Assembly (NCBI RefSeq): GCF_007680605.1
Contig: NZ_VEIO01000001.1
Location: 1,674,001 to 1,738,000 of the forward strand
DNA: 64,000 nucleotides
From: Paenibacillus xylanexedens
Lineage (GTDB): Bacteria > Bacillota > Bacilli > Paenibacillales > Paenibacillaceae
Direction of reading: 5' to 3'
How positions within the stretch are numbered: the first letter of the stretch is position 1; every line of letters starts with the position of its first letter. Below are positions 44,999-52,894 of the stretch, one piece after another. The notes under the pieces are model-generated. The model was not told the origin of the DNA, searched no databases, and worked only from the letters and a program-made list of their open reading frames with translations. The position numbers and the translations under genes are program-made.

Positions 44999-45790
44999 AT
45001 GGATATGGGATTAAAAAACAAAACAGCGTTGGTGACAGGATCGACAAAAGGGATCGGTAAAGCGATTGCTCTGGAATTAGCCAAAGAAGGGGTCAATGTA
45101 CTTATCAATGGACGATGTGCTGAAGAGGTAGAACGAGTCGTTTGCGAAATCAAATCTGCCTATCCGAACATTTCTCCTCAAAATGCGGCTGCCGATATTG
45201 TCAACGCCACTGAACGTGAAGCTTTGTTCAAAACCTTCCCACAGGTTGATATTCTGATCAACAACACCGGGATTTACGAAATCATGTCCTATTATGATGT
45301 AGACGACACGGTATGGGAAAAGTATATTCAGACGAACGTTCTTTCCGCAAACGCACTGACCAAATTTTATTTGCCAACCATGCTGGACAATGGCTTCGGA
45401 AGGGTCATCTTTATCGCGAGTGAAGAAGCTGTGATGCCTGGACATATGCCGCAATATGCTGTAACCAAATCCATGCTACTCTCTTTATCGAAGAGTTTAA
45501 GCCAATTGACAAAAGGTACGGAAGTAACGGTCAATACGATCATGCCTGGACCAACCCTTTCGGAGAATGTAGAGCAGATCATAGAGAGTGTCATCCAGGA
45601 TGAGAGTCTGACCTTTGTTGAGAAAGAAAAAACGTTCATGGCGGCCAATCTTCCCCAATCTGAGTTGCAACGTTTCATCAGACCAAGCGAGATCGGAAGA
45701 CTAGCAACATTTGTATGCAGCCCTTACGCAACGCCATTTAAAGGTTCACCGATCCGTATGGATGGGGGAATGGTTCCAACCATTTACTAG
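44999..45790 (+). CDS. Short-chain dehydrogenase/reductase
   Basis: This 263-residue classical SDR has cofactor motif TGSTKGIGKAIAL (about residues 13-25), NNTG in place of NNAG near residue 90, and catalytic Tyr and Lys in QYAVTKSM with Ser in IASEEAV. GRCAEEV after the second strand suggests NADP(H), but this is uncertain. AAAGGAG precedes the ATG. The AraC-type gene upstream is its likely partner. Substrate unknown. Confidence 0.87.
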   Translation: MDMGLKNKTALVTGSTKGIGKAIALELAKEGVNVLINGRCAEEVERVVCEIKSAYPNISPQNAAADIVNATEREALFKTFPQVDILINNTGIYEIMSYYDVDDTVWEKYIQTNVLSANALTKFYLPTMLDNGFGRVIFIASEEAVMPGHMPQYAVTKSMLLSLSKSLSQLTKGTEVTVNTIMPGPTLSENVEQIIESVIQDESLTFVEKEKTFMAANLPQSELQRFIRPSEIGRLATFVCSPYATPFKGSPIRMDGGMVPTIY

Positions 45791-45854
45791 TGAAGTCCAG
45801 CCATAAGCGGTTTGCATGGATAGGAACTAACAAGAGATTATAAAAATAGCCTAG

Positions 45855-45885
45855 CGGACTATCATTCGATAGTTCGTTTTCTTTT
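45855..45885 (+). terminator. Terminator after the SDR gene
   Basis: CGGACTATC pairs with GATAGTTCG (9 bp, one G-T, loop ATTC), followed by TTTTCTTTTATT. Confidence 0.82.
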
Positions 45886-45938
45886 ATTCGCTGATACAAC
45901 AAGGAATAATATAAATCAAGATCGAATACAAGATAAGT

Positions 45939-45986
45939 AATTGTCTAATTTCCCAAGATTAACTACTGGGTTCCATTAAGACAATT
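45939..45986 (+). promoter_or_regulatory. Two-tier inverted repeat in the ABC exporter leader
   Basis: AATTGTCT (45939-45946) pairs with AGACAATT (45979-45986), and inside it CCCA pairs with TGGG. It may be an operator or a leader hairpin for the exporter genes. Confidence 0.35.
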
Positions 45987-46049
45987 TACATTCTAAAGGG
46001 ATGCTAATGAATATCCTTTTATGAAAAAAAATTGAAGGGATGGATAGGT

Positions 46050-46160
46050 ATGAAAACTAAACAATTAATCAATTTGTATATGAACGAAAAAAAGGGTTTT
46101 GAAAGCGAGGAGCTAATTAATGAAACTGGTATTACAGAATTTAAGGAAGAGTTTTGGTGA
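46050..46160 (+). CDS. Possible 36-codon leader frame overlapping the ATPase start
   Basis: ATG 46050 opens a frame MKTKQLINLYMNEKKGFESE that ends ETGITEFKEEFW and overlaps the first 41 bases of the ATPase gene in another frame. The ribosome site is weak (GGATGGATAGG). It could couple translation to the ATPase, encode a small peptide, or be chance. I rate chance as most likely. Confidence 0.25.
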   Translation: MKTKQLINLYMNEKKGFESEELINETGITEFKEEFW

Positions 46161-46866
46161 GAAAAACGTATTAAGTGATGTAGATTTTCAGTTCGAAAAG
46201 GGAAAAATCTATGGCCTTCTTGGTCGAAATGGCGCCGGAAAAACAACCTTATTCAATTGCCTAGGTGGCGAGATTCATACGGATAGCGGCACAATGGAAC
46301 TTATTAACGAATCGACATCGTGTCACTTGGAAGTCGATGATGTAGGCTATGTTTATTCCCTGCCCATGTTACCGGAATTTCTGACGGGATATGAGTTTGT
46401 ACGATTTTTTATAGATGTTAACGTTGATGTAATCGAAGGGCGAGGAGATGACATTGATGGCTTATTCGACATGATGCACATGACATTAGAAGACCGCCAC
46501 AAGCTCATTAAACAGTATTCACACGGAATGAAAAACAAAGTTCAAATGATGCTGTTCCTGCTGATCAAACCCGCAGTGATTCTCCTGGACGAACCTTTGA
46601 CTTCCTTTGATGTCATCGTTGCAAGCGAAATGAAACAGCTGCTGCGTGATCTGAAAAAGGATCATATCCTCATTTTCTCAACCCATATCTTACAATTGGC
46701 AACGGATCTGTGTGATGAGTTAGTTATTTTAAATCATGGGAGTTTAACTCGGATTTCACCTGATCTTCTTACTCAACCCGACTTTGAGGAACAAATTATT
46801 AAGTTATTGCAACATGAAGGCGAAGAGGGTAGCCAGAAGGAGAATGCCGATGCAGGGAATCTTTAA
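46120..46866 (+). CDS. ABC transporter ATP-binding protein
   Basis: This 248-residue ATPase has Walker A GRNGAGKTTLFNCLG (near residue 32), signature YSHGMKNKVQMM (LSGGQ variant), Walker B VILLDEPLTSFD and the switch His in IFSTHILQLA. It pairs with the large membrane protein that follows, overlapping it by 17 bases. The arrangement resembles Bacillus YthP/YthQ-type exporters. Cargo unknown. Confidence 0.88.
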   Translation: MKLVLQNLRKSFGEKNVLSDVDFQFEKGKIYGLLGRNGAGKTTLFNCLGGEIHTDSGTMELINESTSCHLEVDDVGYVYSLPMLPEFLTGYEFVRFFIDVNVDVIEGRGDDIDGLFDMMHMTLEDRHKLIKQYSHGMKNKVQMMLFLLIKPAVILLDEPLTSFDVIVASEMKQLLRDLKKDHILIFSTHILQLATDLCDELVILNHGSLTRISPDLLTQPDFEEQIIKLLQHEGEEGSQKENADAGNL

Positions 46867-48484
46867 TACGATTTCTCGCATGTGGCAGTTGCAGGTGATC
46901 ACGTTAGTCAACCGTTTAATATATTTCCTGCAAAGGTTACCGGTTGTAGGCACCTTCATTCGTGACCGATCATATGCTGCTTTCCGGGCGAAACGAACAT
47001 TAGGTGCAATCGCAGTTATTTTGATGTTCGGTGCGGGTTTAATAGAGAGCTTACTCTACTTCTGGGGTATGCTTGTACTGCCTATCCTTTTATGGACAGA
47101 AGATCATTATACAGGGCGAGTTGCGCTGGTTCTTCATATGTATTTTTGCATTAGTGGCGTGATGGGTGCAGTAACGAGTGCGAAAGTGCTGGAAACAAAC
47201 AAGATGAAGTATACTGCGATCAAGTTTATGCGAATAGCGCCAACTCGATTTATGCGAGCTGTACTGTTTCACAGGTATACCACATTTTTCTTGTATCAAG
47301 GGATAGCCTTTACGCTGGTCTCCTTATTTTTTAATTTTTCGATCAGCCATGTATTGCAGGTCGTGGGAATCATGACTTGTTGGAGAGTCTTATGCGAGTT
47401 TTTACATTTAGCAATATTTCAGCGGAGGGGCTTTGTTCTCATACAGAAAACGTGGGCTACGAGTTTAACAATGTTAATCTCACTGACTCTTGCTTACCTT
47501 CCTTTAACCCAATGGAGCATTCCTTTATTCGGGGCTGCGATATTGGATCACCGATGGCTTGTGACAATCATCGTGTTGTTAGGGACTATTGCTGGGTATG
47601 TTTTGCTCAAATATACGGATTATGCAGGCGCAGTACGCGCAGTAACAAATTATGCTGATCCGCTCTTGAACGCAGAACTCATGATAGCAGATATTCAAAA
47701 ACGAATGATCCAGTCTACAGGGAACGACTTAAGTTTACTATCCACTTCTAACTCTGCTGTCGTCGAGCAGAGCACCCAGAGCACCTTAGACAAAAAAGGA
47801 TACGAGCAAATGCACGCACTCTTTATAAAGAGGCATATTAGTCTCCTTCGAGCACCGTTTCGAAGACGTATACTAGCCATTATAATCTTAGGCTTGATCT
47901 TGTCTGTCTTGACACTTATTTTCAAAGACCGTATTTCTCTGGACTATGTAGGAAGATTTACACCTTTACTTATCATGGCTATGCTTAATCTGACCGTGGG
48001 TAATCAGATCTGTAAAGTGTTATTTTTCCATTGCGATATGCCACTTATGCGATATGCATTTTATCGCAAGCATGCGAAACAGCATTTCCTTTTAAGGTTA
48101 AAATATATATTAAGCACCAATCTAAAATTAGGCTTGTGTTTTGCGGCTGTCATAAGTGTGTCTGTACTCATATTAAGTGAGGGACGGAATATAGATTCAC
48201 TTCTTGCGATCTGGATTTTAATTATTACGCTGGCTGTCTTTTTTTCATTACACCATCTATTGTTGTACTATGTGCTCCAGCCCTACACAGCCGAGCTGGA
48301 GACCAACAATCCTCTTTTTACAATCGTAAACAGTCTTATCTCATTAGGCATGGTTGTCGCGATTTTTATAGGGCCAACACTTTGGGTATTAACTACTGCA
48401 CTAATTGTGTTGACTGTAAGTTATCTGATTAGTGCGTTACCTCTTGTAAACAAATATGCTCATCACCATTTTAGAGTCAAATGA
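46850..48484 (+). CDS. Large ABC exporter membrane subunit
   Basis: This 544-residue protein has about 11-12 hydrophobic segments in two blocks, separated by a soluble stretch (about residues 275-340, including STSNSAVVEQSTQSTLDKKG). No known catalytic motif is seen. AAGGAG in the end of the ATPase gene fits ATG 46850 with an 8-base spacer; earlier ATGs sit too close. It is the membrane partner of the preceding ATPase. Substrate unknown. Confidence 0.78.
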   Translation: MQGIFNTISRMWQLQVITLVNRLIYFLQRLPVVGTFIRDRSYAAFRAKRTLGAIAVILMFGAGLIESLLYFWGMLVLPILLWTEDHYTGRVALVLHMYFCISGVMGAVTSAKVLETNKMKYTAIKFMRIAPTRFMRAVLFHRYTTFFLYQGIAFTLVSLFFNFSISHVLQVVGIMTCWRVLCEFLHLAIFQRRGFVLIQKTWATSLTMLISLTLAYLPLTQWSIPLFGAAILDHRWLVTIIVLLGTIAGYVLLKYTDYAGAVRAVTNYADPLLNAELMIADIQKRMIQSTGNDLSLLSTSNSAVVEQSTQSTLDKKGYEQMHALFIKRHISLLRAPFRRRILAIIILGLILSVLTLIFKDRISLDYVGRFTPLLIMAMLNLTVGNQICKVLFFHCDMPLMRYAFYRKHAKQHFLLRLKYILSTNLKLGLCFAAVISVSVLILSEGRNIDSLLAIWILIITLAVFFSLHHLLLYYVLQPYTAELETNNPLFTIVNSLISLGMVVAIFIGPTLWVLTTALIVLTVSYLISALPLVNKYAHHHFRVK

Positions 48485-48542
48485 GAGTGAACGTAAGGAT
48501 TCACTATCTTCGTAAAATGACTTTAATCTAAAGTTTAATATC

Positions 48543-48580
48543 AATCCTCCCTTTTAAAAAGAAGGGGGGATTTTGTTATT
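48543..48580 (+). terminator. Terminator after the exporter genes
   Basis: AATCCTCCCTT pairs with AAGGGGGGATT (11 bp, one G-T) around an 8-base loop, followed by TTTTGTTATT. It lies between the exporter and the converging MerR gene. Confidence 0.82.
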
Positions 48581-48606
48581 CATCTGGCTTTCAAATGAGG
48601 AAGAGA

Positions 48607-49428
48607 CTAATGTGATACCTGAACAAATATCCGTATTTTATAGTCGTCTGGGTTCTTTTCTGTCCAATAGTTGTGCAGTTCCAATGCATATGCATCTCCG
48701 CTTACTATCATTCCTTTACGTGCAATGTACTTTTTAATGACAGAATATGTTTGTGACATGCTATCGTATGAGCCTTTGTGATCTATAACTGCATATAAAC
48801 CTGCAGGTTTAATAAACAGCTTTTCTTCAGGAATGGGGGCCTTTATTTGGTTAGCTATGTATTCAGGATAATCGCCCCCGGATTGAAATCGGTCTTTACT
48901 TATAATCGTCCAAATCGGAAATTCATGATCGATATAATGTGTTTCACAATAGTCCCGATGTTCGGTTAATTTTTTGGCAAACTCCTTATCACCGTCACCT
49001 GCATCCAGTTGGGTAGTTATAAAATATTCCTCTAGGCATTCCAGAATCTTTGGTGCGTTTGGTAACTCTACTGTTGCTTCCTCTGTCATCTTGATGGCAC
49101 TTGTCAGAATATTTTGCATTTGAGTAATTCTACGTTGTTCTCTTTCCAACTCCACCTGTTTTTCTTTTAACATATTTATGAGTAGAGGCGTATTTTGCTT
49201 CTGAAGAAACACCTTGATTTCCTCTAGTGAACTCCCGGCTTTTTTGAGCACAATAATCAAATCAAGTACAAGACATTGTTGAACGGAATAATAACGGTAG
49301 CCTTTAGAATTGACAAATTCAGGTTTTAACAGTCCAATATCATCGTAATGAAAAAGGGTGTGTTTAGTCACTCCGCATGTTTTAGCTAGCTCACTGGTTG
49401 TGAAATATTCGTTTGATATATTCGACAT
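48607..49428 (-). CDS. MerR-family regulator with GyrI-like effector domain (BmrR type)
   Basis: This 273-residue protein has the MerR winged helix YFTTSELAKTCGVTKHTLFHYDDIGLL (about residues 8-34; quoted in part), a long dimerisation helix, and a C-terminal domain with DYCETHYIDHEFPIWTIISK and AGLYAVIDHKGSYDSMSQ, matching BmrR/GyrI drug-binding folds. GGAGG fits ATG 49428; the frame opens at 49443. It is divergent from an MFS pump and probably activates it on drug binding. Confidence 0.87.
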   Translation of the reverse strand: MSNISNEYFTTSELAKTCGVTKHTLFHYDDIGLLKPEFVNSKGYRYYSVQQCLVLDLIIVLKKAGSSLEEIKVFLQKQNTPLLINMLKEKQVELEREQRRITQMQNILTSAIKMTEEATVELPNAPKILECLEEYFITTQLDAGDGDKEFAKKLTEHRDYCETHYIDHEFPIWTIISKDRFQSGGDYPEYIANQIKAPIPEEKLFIKPAGLYAVIDHKGSYDSMSQTYSVIKKYIARKGMIVSGDAYALELHNYWTEKNPDDYKIRIFVQVSH

Positions 49429-49482
49429 TTTTCTATCCTCCATGCCTTTATAGCTATGTATTAAATTCGCTGAAATTGTTTA

Positions 49483-49513
49483 TTGACTATAGGGTTACCC
49501 TATACATTATAGT
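49483..49513 (+). promoter_or_regulatory. MerR-type promoter with 19-bp spacer
   Basis: TTGACT (49483-49488) and TATAGT (49508-49513) are 19 bases apart, the stretched spacing that MerR activators correct. The spacer holds a perfect 17-base palindrome TATAGGGTTACCCTATA (49488-49504). This is the drug pump's promoter, lying between the divergent MerR and MFS genes. Confidence 0.85.
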
Positions 49514-49560
49514 TCAATATGCTAAAAGTTTAAAATAATTCGTATGGAGGAAGATTACTT

Positions 49561-51045
49561 ATGTCAACATTCAAACGCTGGATGATTTTATTCATTGTAT
49601 CCAGTGCACTCTTACTCATCGTCATGGATATGACGATTCTTTACACGGCTATGCCAACGTTAACACATGAATTAGGTGCGACTGCTTCACAAAAATTATG
49701 GATATTAAATGGTTACTCCCTTGTTATGGCGGGTTTGCTTCCCGCAATGGGGACATTAGGAGACCGCCTTGGTTATAAACGGGTTTTCTTAATAGGTTTG
49801 ATTATATTTTCAATAGCTTCACTTACTGCGGCTTTTGCCCCCAACCCCTATGTTTTGATCGCGGCAAGGGTACTTCTTGCTGTTGGAGCATCGATTATGA
49901 TGCCTGCTACCATGGCAATCGTCAGAGTTACGTTTACGGATCCGCGTGAGTTAGGCTTGGCTATTGGTATTTGGGGTGCTGTTGCCTCAGGAGGTGCAGG
50001 ACTTGGACCCATTATTGGTGGACTTCTTCTCGAGTATTTCTCGTGGGGATCTGTATTCTTAATTAATTTACCCATCGCAATACTAGCATTTGTACTAACC
50101 ATATTGCTCGTTCCAAAACATAAAGGTGATAGAAGTAAAAAGTTTGACTTAACCAGTTCAATCCAAATTATGATTGCCTTGGTGACTCTAATTTATGCGA
50201 TCAAGGAGTTTACTCGCCGCGAAGGTTCGGTAACTTTTGCAATCATTGGAGCTGCTGTCGGCATTGTGGCACTTGTTATCTTTATACGTCGTCAGAACAG
50301 AAGTTCCGATCCGCTTATTGACCTTTCATTATTTAAGATACCACTGTTTACCACAGGATTTATTACGGCATTGGTAGGTTTATTTGCTATGACGGGAATC
50401 CAATATATTGTGACGCAACGCCTTCAATTAGTTGAAGGTTTCAGCCCACTACTAGCCGGAGTGTATACGTTAACGATCCCTTTTGCATCCGTCATTGCAG
50501 CCCCAGTGACCGGAATGCTCTTGAATCGCTTCAATGTGATTTATATCAAGAGTGCTGTTCTATTCCTAACAGCAGCAGGGTTAGGAATCTATCTTGTACA
50601 ATTGGATTCAGGCATTGCTGGGCAGGTTCTTGGACTAGCGGTTTTCGGAGTAGGCTTAGGTGGCGGAATGACTGTGGCTTCTCATTCTATAATGAGTAGT
50701 GCTCCGTATGAAAAAGCAGGGATGGCTGCATCGATGGAAAGTGTGGGATATGAAGTTGGCGGAGCTACAGGAATAGCCATAATCGGAAGCCTATCCGGTC
50801 TTGTGTACACGTTAACCATGAAAATCCCAACAGGATTGAATGTTTCAGTAAAGGTGAAGGATAGTTTGGATGAAGCTTTAATCGTAGCAGAAGGGCTTCC
50901 TGCATCAGCCTCAGAAACATTAAAACAGGCCGCACAATTTGCATTTGATCAGTCCTTTTTCGCTGTTATCGTAGCCCTTATTGTGTTATTGGTAGTTGCT
51001 TCATTAAGCATGCTATGGGTTGGATCACGATCAATAAAAAAATAG
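49561..51045 (+). CDS. MFS drug efflux pump, DHA2 (14-TMS) family
   Basis: This 494-residue transporter has about 14 membrane segments. The first helix carries DMTILYTAMPTL, loop 2-3 carries GDRLGYKRVFLIGL and helix 5 carries motif C-like WGAVASGGAGLGPIIGGLLL, as in EmrB/QacA/LmrB pumps. GGAGGA precedes the ATG. It is expected to export cationic or hydrophobic toxicants, controlled by the divergent MerR protein. Confidence 0.9.
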   Translation: MSTFKRWMILFIVSSALLLIVMDMTILYTAMPTLTHELGATASQKLWILNGYSLVMAGLLPAMGTLGDRLGYKRVFLIGLIIFSIASLTAAFAPNPYVLIAARVLLAVGASIMMPATMAIVRVTFTDPRELGLAIGIWGAVASGGAGLGPIIGGLLLEYFSWGSVFLINLPIAILAFVLTILLVPKHKGDRSKKFDLTSSIQIMIALVTLIYAIKEFTRREGSVTFAIIGAAVGIVALVIFIRRQNRSSDPLIDLSLFKIPLFTTGFITALVGLFAMTGIQYIVTQRLQLVEGFSPLLAGVYTLTIPFASVIAAPVTGMLLNRFNVIYIKSAVLFLTAAGLGIYLVQLDSGIAGQVLGLAVFGVGLGGGMTVASHSIMSSAPYEKAGMAASMESVGYEVGGATGIAIIGSLSGLVYTLTMKIPTGLNVSVKVKDSLDEALIVAEGLPASASETLKQAAQFAFDQSFFAVIVALIVLLVVASLSMLWVGSRSIKK

Positions 51046-51162
51046 AAGAATCGCGGCGCTTGGGATAAGGTGAGGAGGAACAGGCTCTGAATGCTGTCCA
51101 GAATCATTATAAGAAAGTAAAAACTGTGCGTGCAGGTTTGAGGAGGGGAGCGCTCTCCCATT

Positions 51163-51194
51163 GAAGTCGCTTTTATAGCGGCTTCTTTGTTTTG
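51163..51194 (+). terminator. Terminator after the MFS pump
   Basis: GAAGTCGCT pairs with AGCGGCTTC (9 bp, one G-T), followed by TTTGTTTTG. It lies about 120 bases after the stop. Confidence 0.75.
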
Positions 51195-51299
51195 ATCAAG
51201 ACAAGCTGACTTAGTCTTATAAATAGTATAATTAATAGAACTCGCTGTTGATCGACAACATGAGACAGGAATTGTGATAACCATCTGGAGGCGATTAAA

Positions 51300-51863
51300 G
51301 TGCTGGAATTAGAGTTTACAACGATAAAGACCTGGGATGAAGCCTTGTGGGCGCGGATAGAGCGGATCTATCGAGAGGCTTTTCCATACGGCGCCAAGAC
51401 AAAAGTGATTCTGCACAGTATGCTGGATCGTGGAATTGGTTATTTACACATGGGCGTGCATCAGGGGGAGGTAGTTGCTATGGCGGTTACTGGACTGGTA
51501 GGGAAGGGGGAGGAACGTTTGCTGATCATCGACTATCTCGCGGTTGAGCAGAAGTTGCGCGGATCAGGCATAGGCACGTGGATGTTGAAACAGCTCCGGG
51601 CTTGGGCAACAAGGGAACATGGGGTCGAAGGCATAATTATCGAGGCGGAGTCCGGGACAACAGAGGCTCATCTGGAACGAATTCAGTTCTGGCAACGGAA
51701 CGGGTTCGTTCTAACCTCCTATGTTCATCAGTATAGCATGGTGCCAGAACCGTATCAGGCAATGATGTTGCCACTGGGCAGAAGCAAGCATGTGCCTGAT
51801 GATGGTAAAGCACTATTCCGTTATATCAATGCTTTTCATAGGGTTGCTTACCGGAAGAGCTAG
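51300..51863 (+). CDS. GNAT N-acetyltransferase
   Basis: This 187-residue protein has the acetyl-CoA core LLIIDYLAVEQKLRGSGIGT (about residues 73-92) with WMLKQLRAWA, then EAHLERIQFWQRNGF. The start is GTG with CTGGAGG 8 bases upstream. It converges with an AraC gene only 7 bases away. Substrate unknown. Confidence 0.86.
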   Translation: MLELEFTTIKTWDEALWARIERIYREAFPYGAKTKVILHSMLDRGIGYLHMGVHQGEVVAMAVTGLVGKGEERLLIIDYLAVEQKLRGSGIGTWMLKQLRAWATREHGVEGIIIEAESGTTEAHLERIQFWQRNGFVLTSYVHQYSMVPEPYQAMMLPLGRSKHVPDDGKALFRYINAFHRVAYRKS

Positions 51864-51870
51864 ACGCAGT

Positions 51871-52764
51871 CTAGGTTATACGATTCTCACTGCGATATTT
51901 AGAGGGAGACTGGTTATAATATTTTTTAAACGAATGACTGAATCGTTCCGGTGTGGAAAAACCTGCCGCGATAGCTACCTCTCGAATCGGCAAATCGGTC
52001 GTCAGCAGAAGCTGCGCTGTAGCCTCCATACGCGCTTGCCATTTTTTGTCCTTAAACGACATTCCGTATTGCTTCTGCACGGTCCTTTCTGTCTGCCTCG
52101 TGCTTAGTCCAATTTTATCTGCAAGCTGTTTCAATGTTATCCATTGATAATCATATAAGAAACTGTTCTCAATGGTCACAAGCCTGCTATCATTTAATGT
52201 TTTAACCGGTGCATTACGTACCGCGGTGGGATCTTGGCGATAATGTCTGATCGTTAGCGCTACAATCATCTCCAGTATGTTCGTTGTCATTTGATGAAAA
52301 CCTATATGTTTGAGTGACACCTCCCGAGCAAGCATCTCAAATAAAGTCATCATGTTTTCCTGATCGGGGCCGATCCAGAAAGGCGTATCCAGCAGCCACC
52401 TGGAGAGAACCCCCTTCGTCGGAAGATCCCTTGTATTTTGCTTCAGTTGGAGGGGTCCCGAAATAATCTCGAAGAAAATACAATATTCGGCCATGGGGTC
52501 CGTTTGATCTGGAATTTGCTCATGCTCGACCTCAGGGCCAGTCATAAACAACGTGCCGGGCGTTAAGGAATAATGCTGGCCGTCGGCAATAAGAAGCCCC
52601 TTACCGCTCGGAATATAATGAAGCTCATAGCTTCCATGACTGTGGCTGTGTTTGGGCATCGTTTGATGAAAATAACCGAATTTTACATAAAGTACGTTAA
52701 GGACAAGGTCATCGAGTTTTAACTTGATATCCATATCATTAATATCTATCGGGGGTAGACTCAT
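51871..52764 (-). CDS. AraC-family regulator with cupin domain
   Basis: This 297-residue protein has cupin motifs HSHSHGSYELHYIPSGKG (about residues 39-56) and GTLFMTGPEVEHEQI, and an AraC domain with ITLKQLADKIGLSTRQTERT and PIREVAIAAGFSTPERFSHS. It is divergent from a GH95-like gene across 130 bases and is its probable regulator, most likely responding to a fucose- or galactose-type sugar. Confidence 0.87.
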   Translation of the reverse strand: MSLPPIDINDMDIKLKLDDLVLNVLYVKFGYFHQTMPKHSHSHGSYELHYIPSGKGLLIADGQHYSLTPGTLFMTGPEVEHEQIPDQTDPMAEYCIFFEIISGPLQLKQNTRDLPTKGVLSRWLLDTPFWIGPDQENMMTLFEMLAREVSLKHIGFHQMTTNILEMIVALTIRHYRQDPTAVRNAPVKTLNDSRLVTIENSFLYDYQWITLKQLADKIGLSTRQTERTVQKQYGMSFKDKKWQARMEATAQLLLTTDLPIREVAIAAGFSTPERFSHSFKKYYNQSPSKYRSENRIT

Positions 52765-52894
52765 CGTTTATTCTCCTCTGTCGTAATGCGACATCATGAA
52801 CGGAACTTGGTCGGCTCTTGTGATAACACAACTCCCTTGCTCATCTCTATAATTATATCTATGAATCCATGAATAGGAAACGGGGGAGAAGAAG

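Larger units (their letters stand above)
45791..46119 (+). other. 329-base intergenic region before the ABC exporter
   Basis: It holds a terminator for the SDR gene (45855), a two-tier inverted repeat (45939-45986) and a weak 36-codon frame at 46050 that runs into the ATPase gene. I saw no convincing -35/-10 pair. GAGGAG at about 46107-46112 serves the ATPase. Confidence 0.55.
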
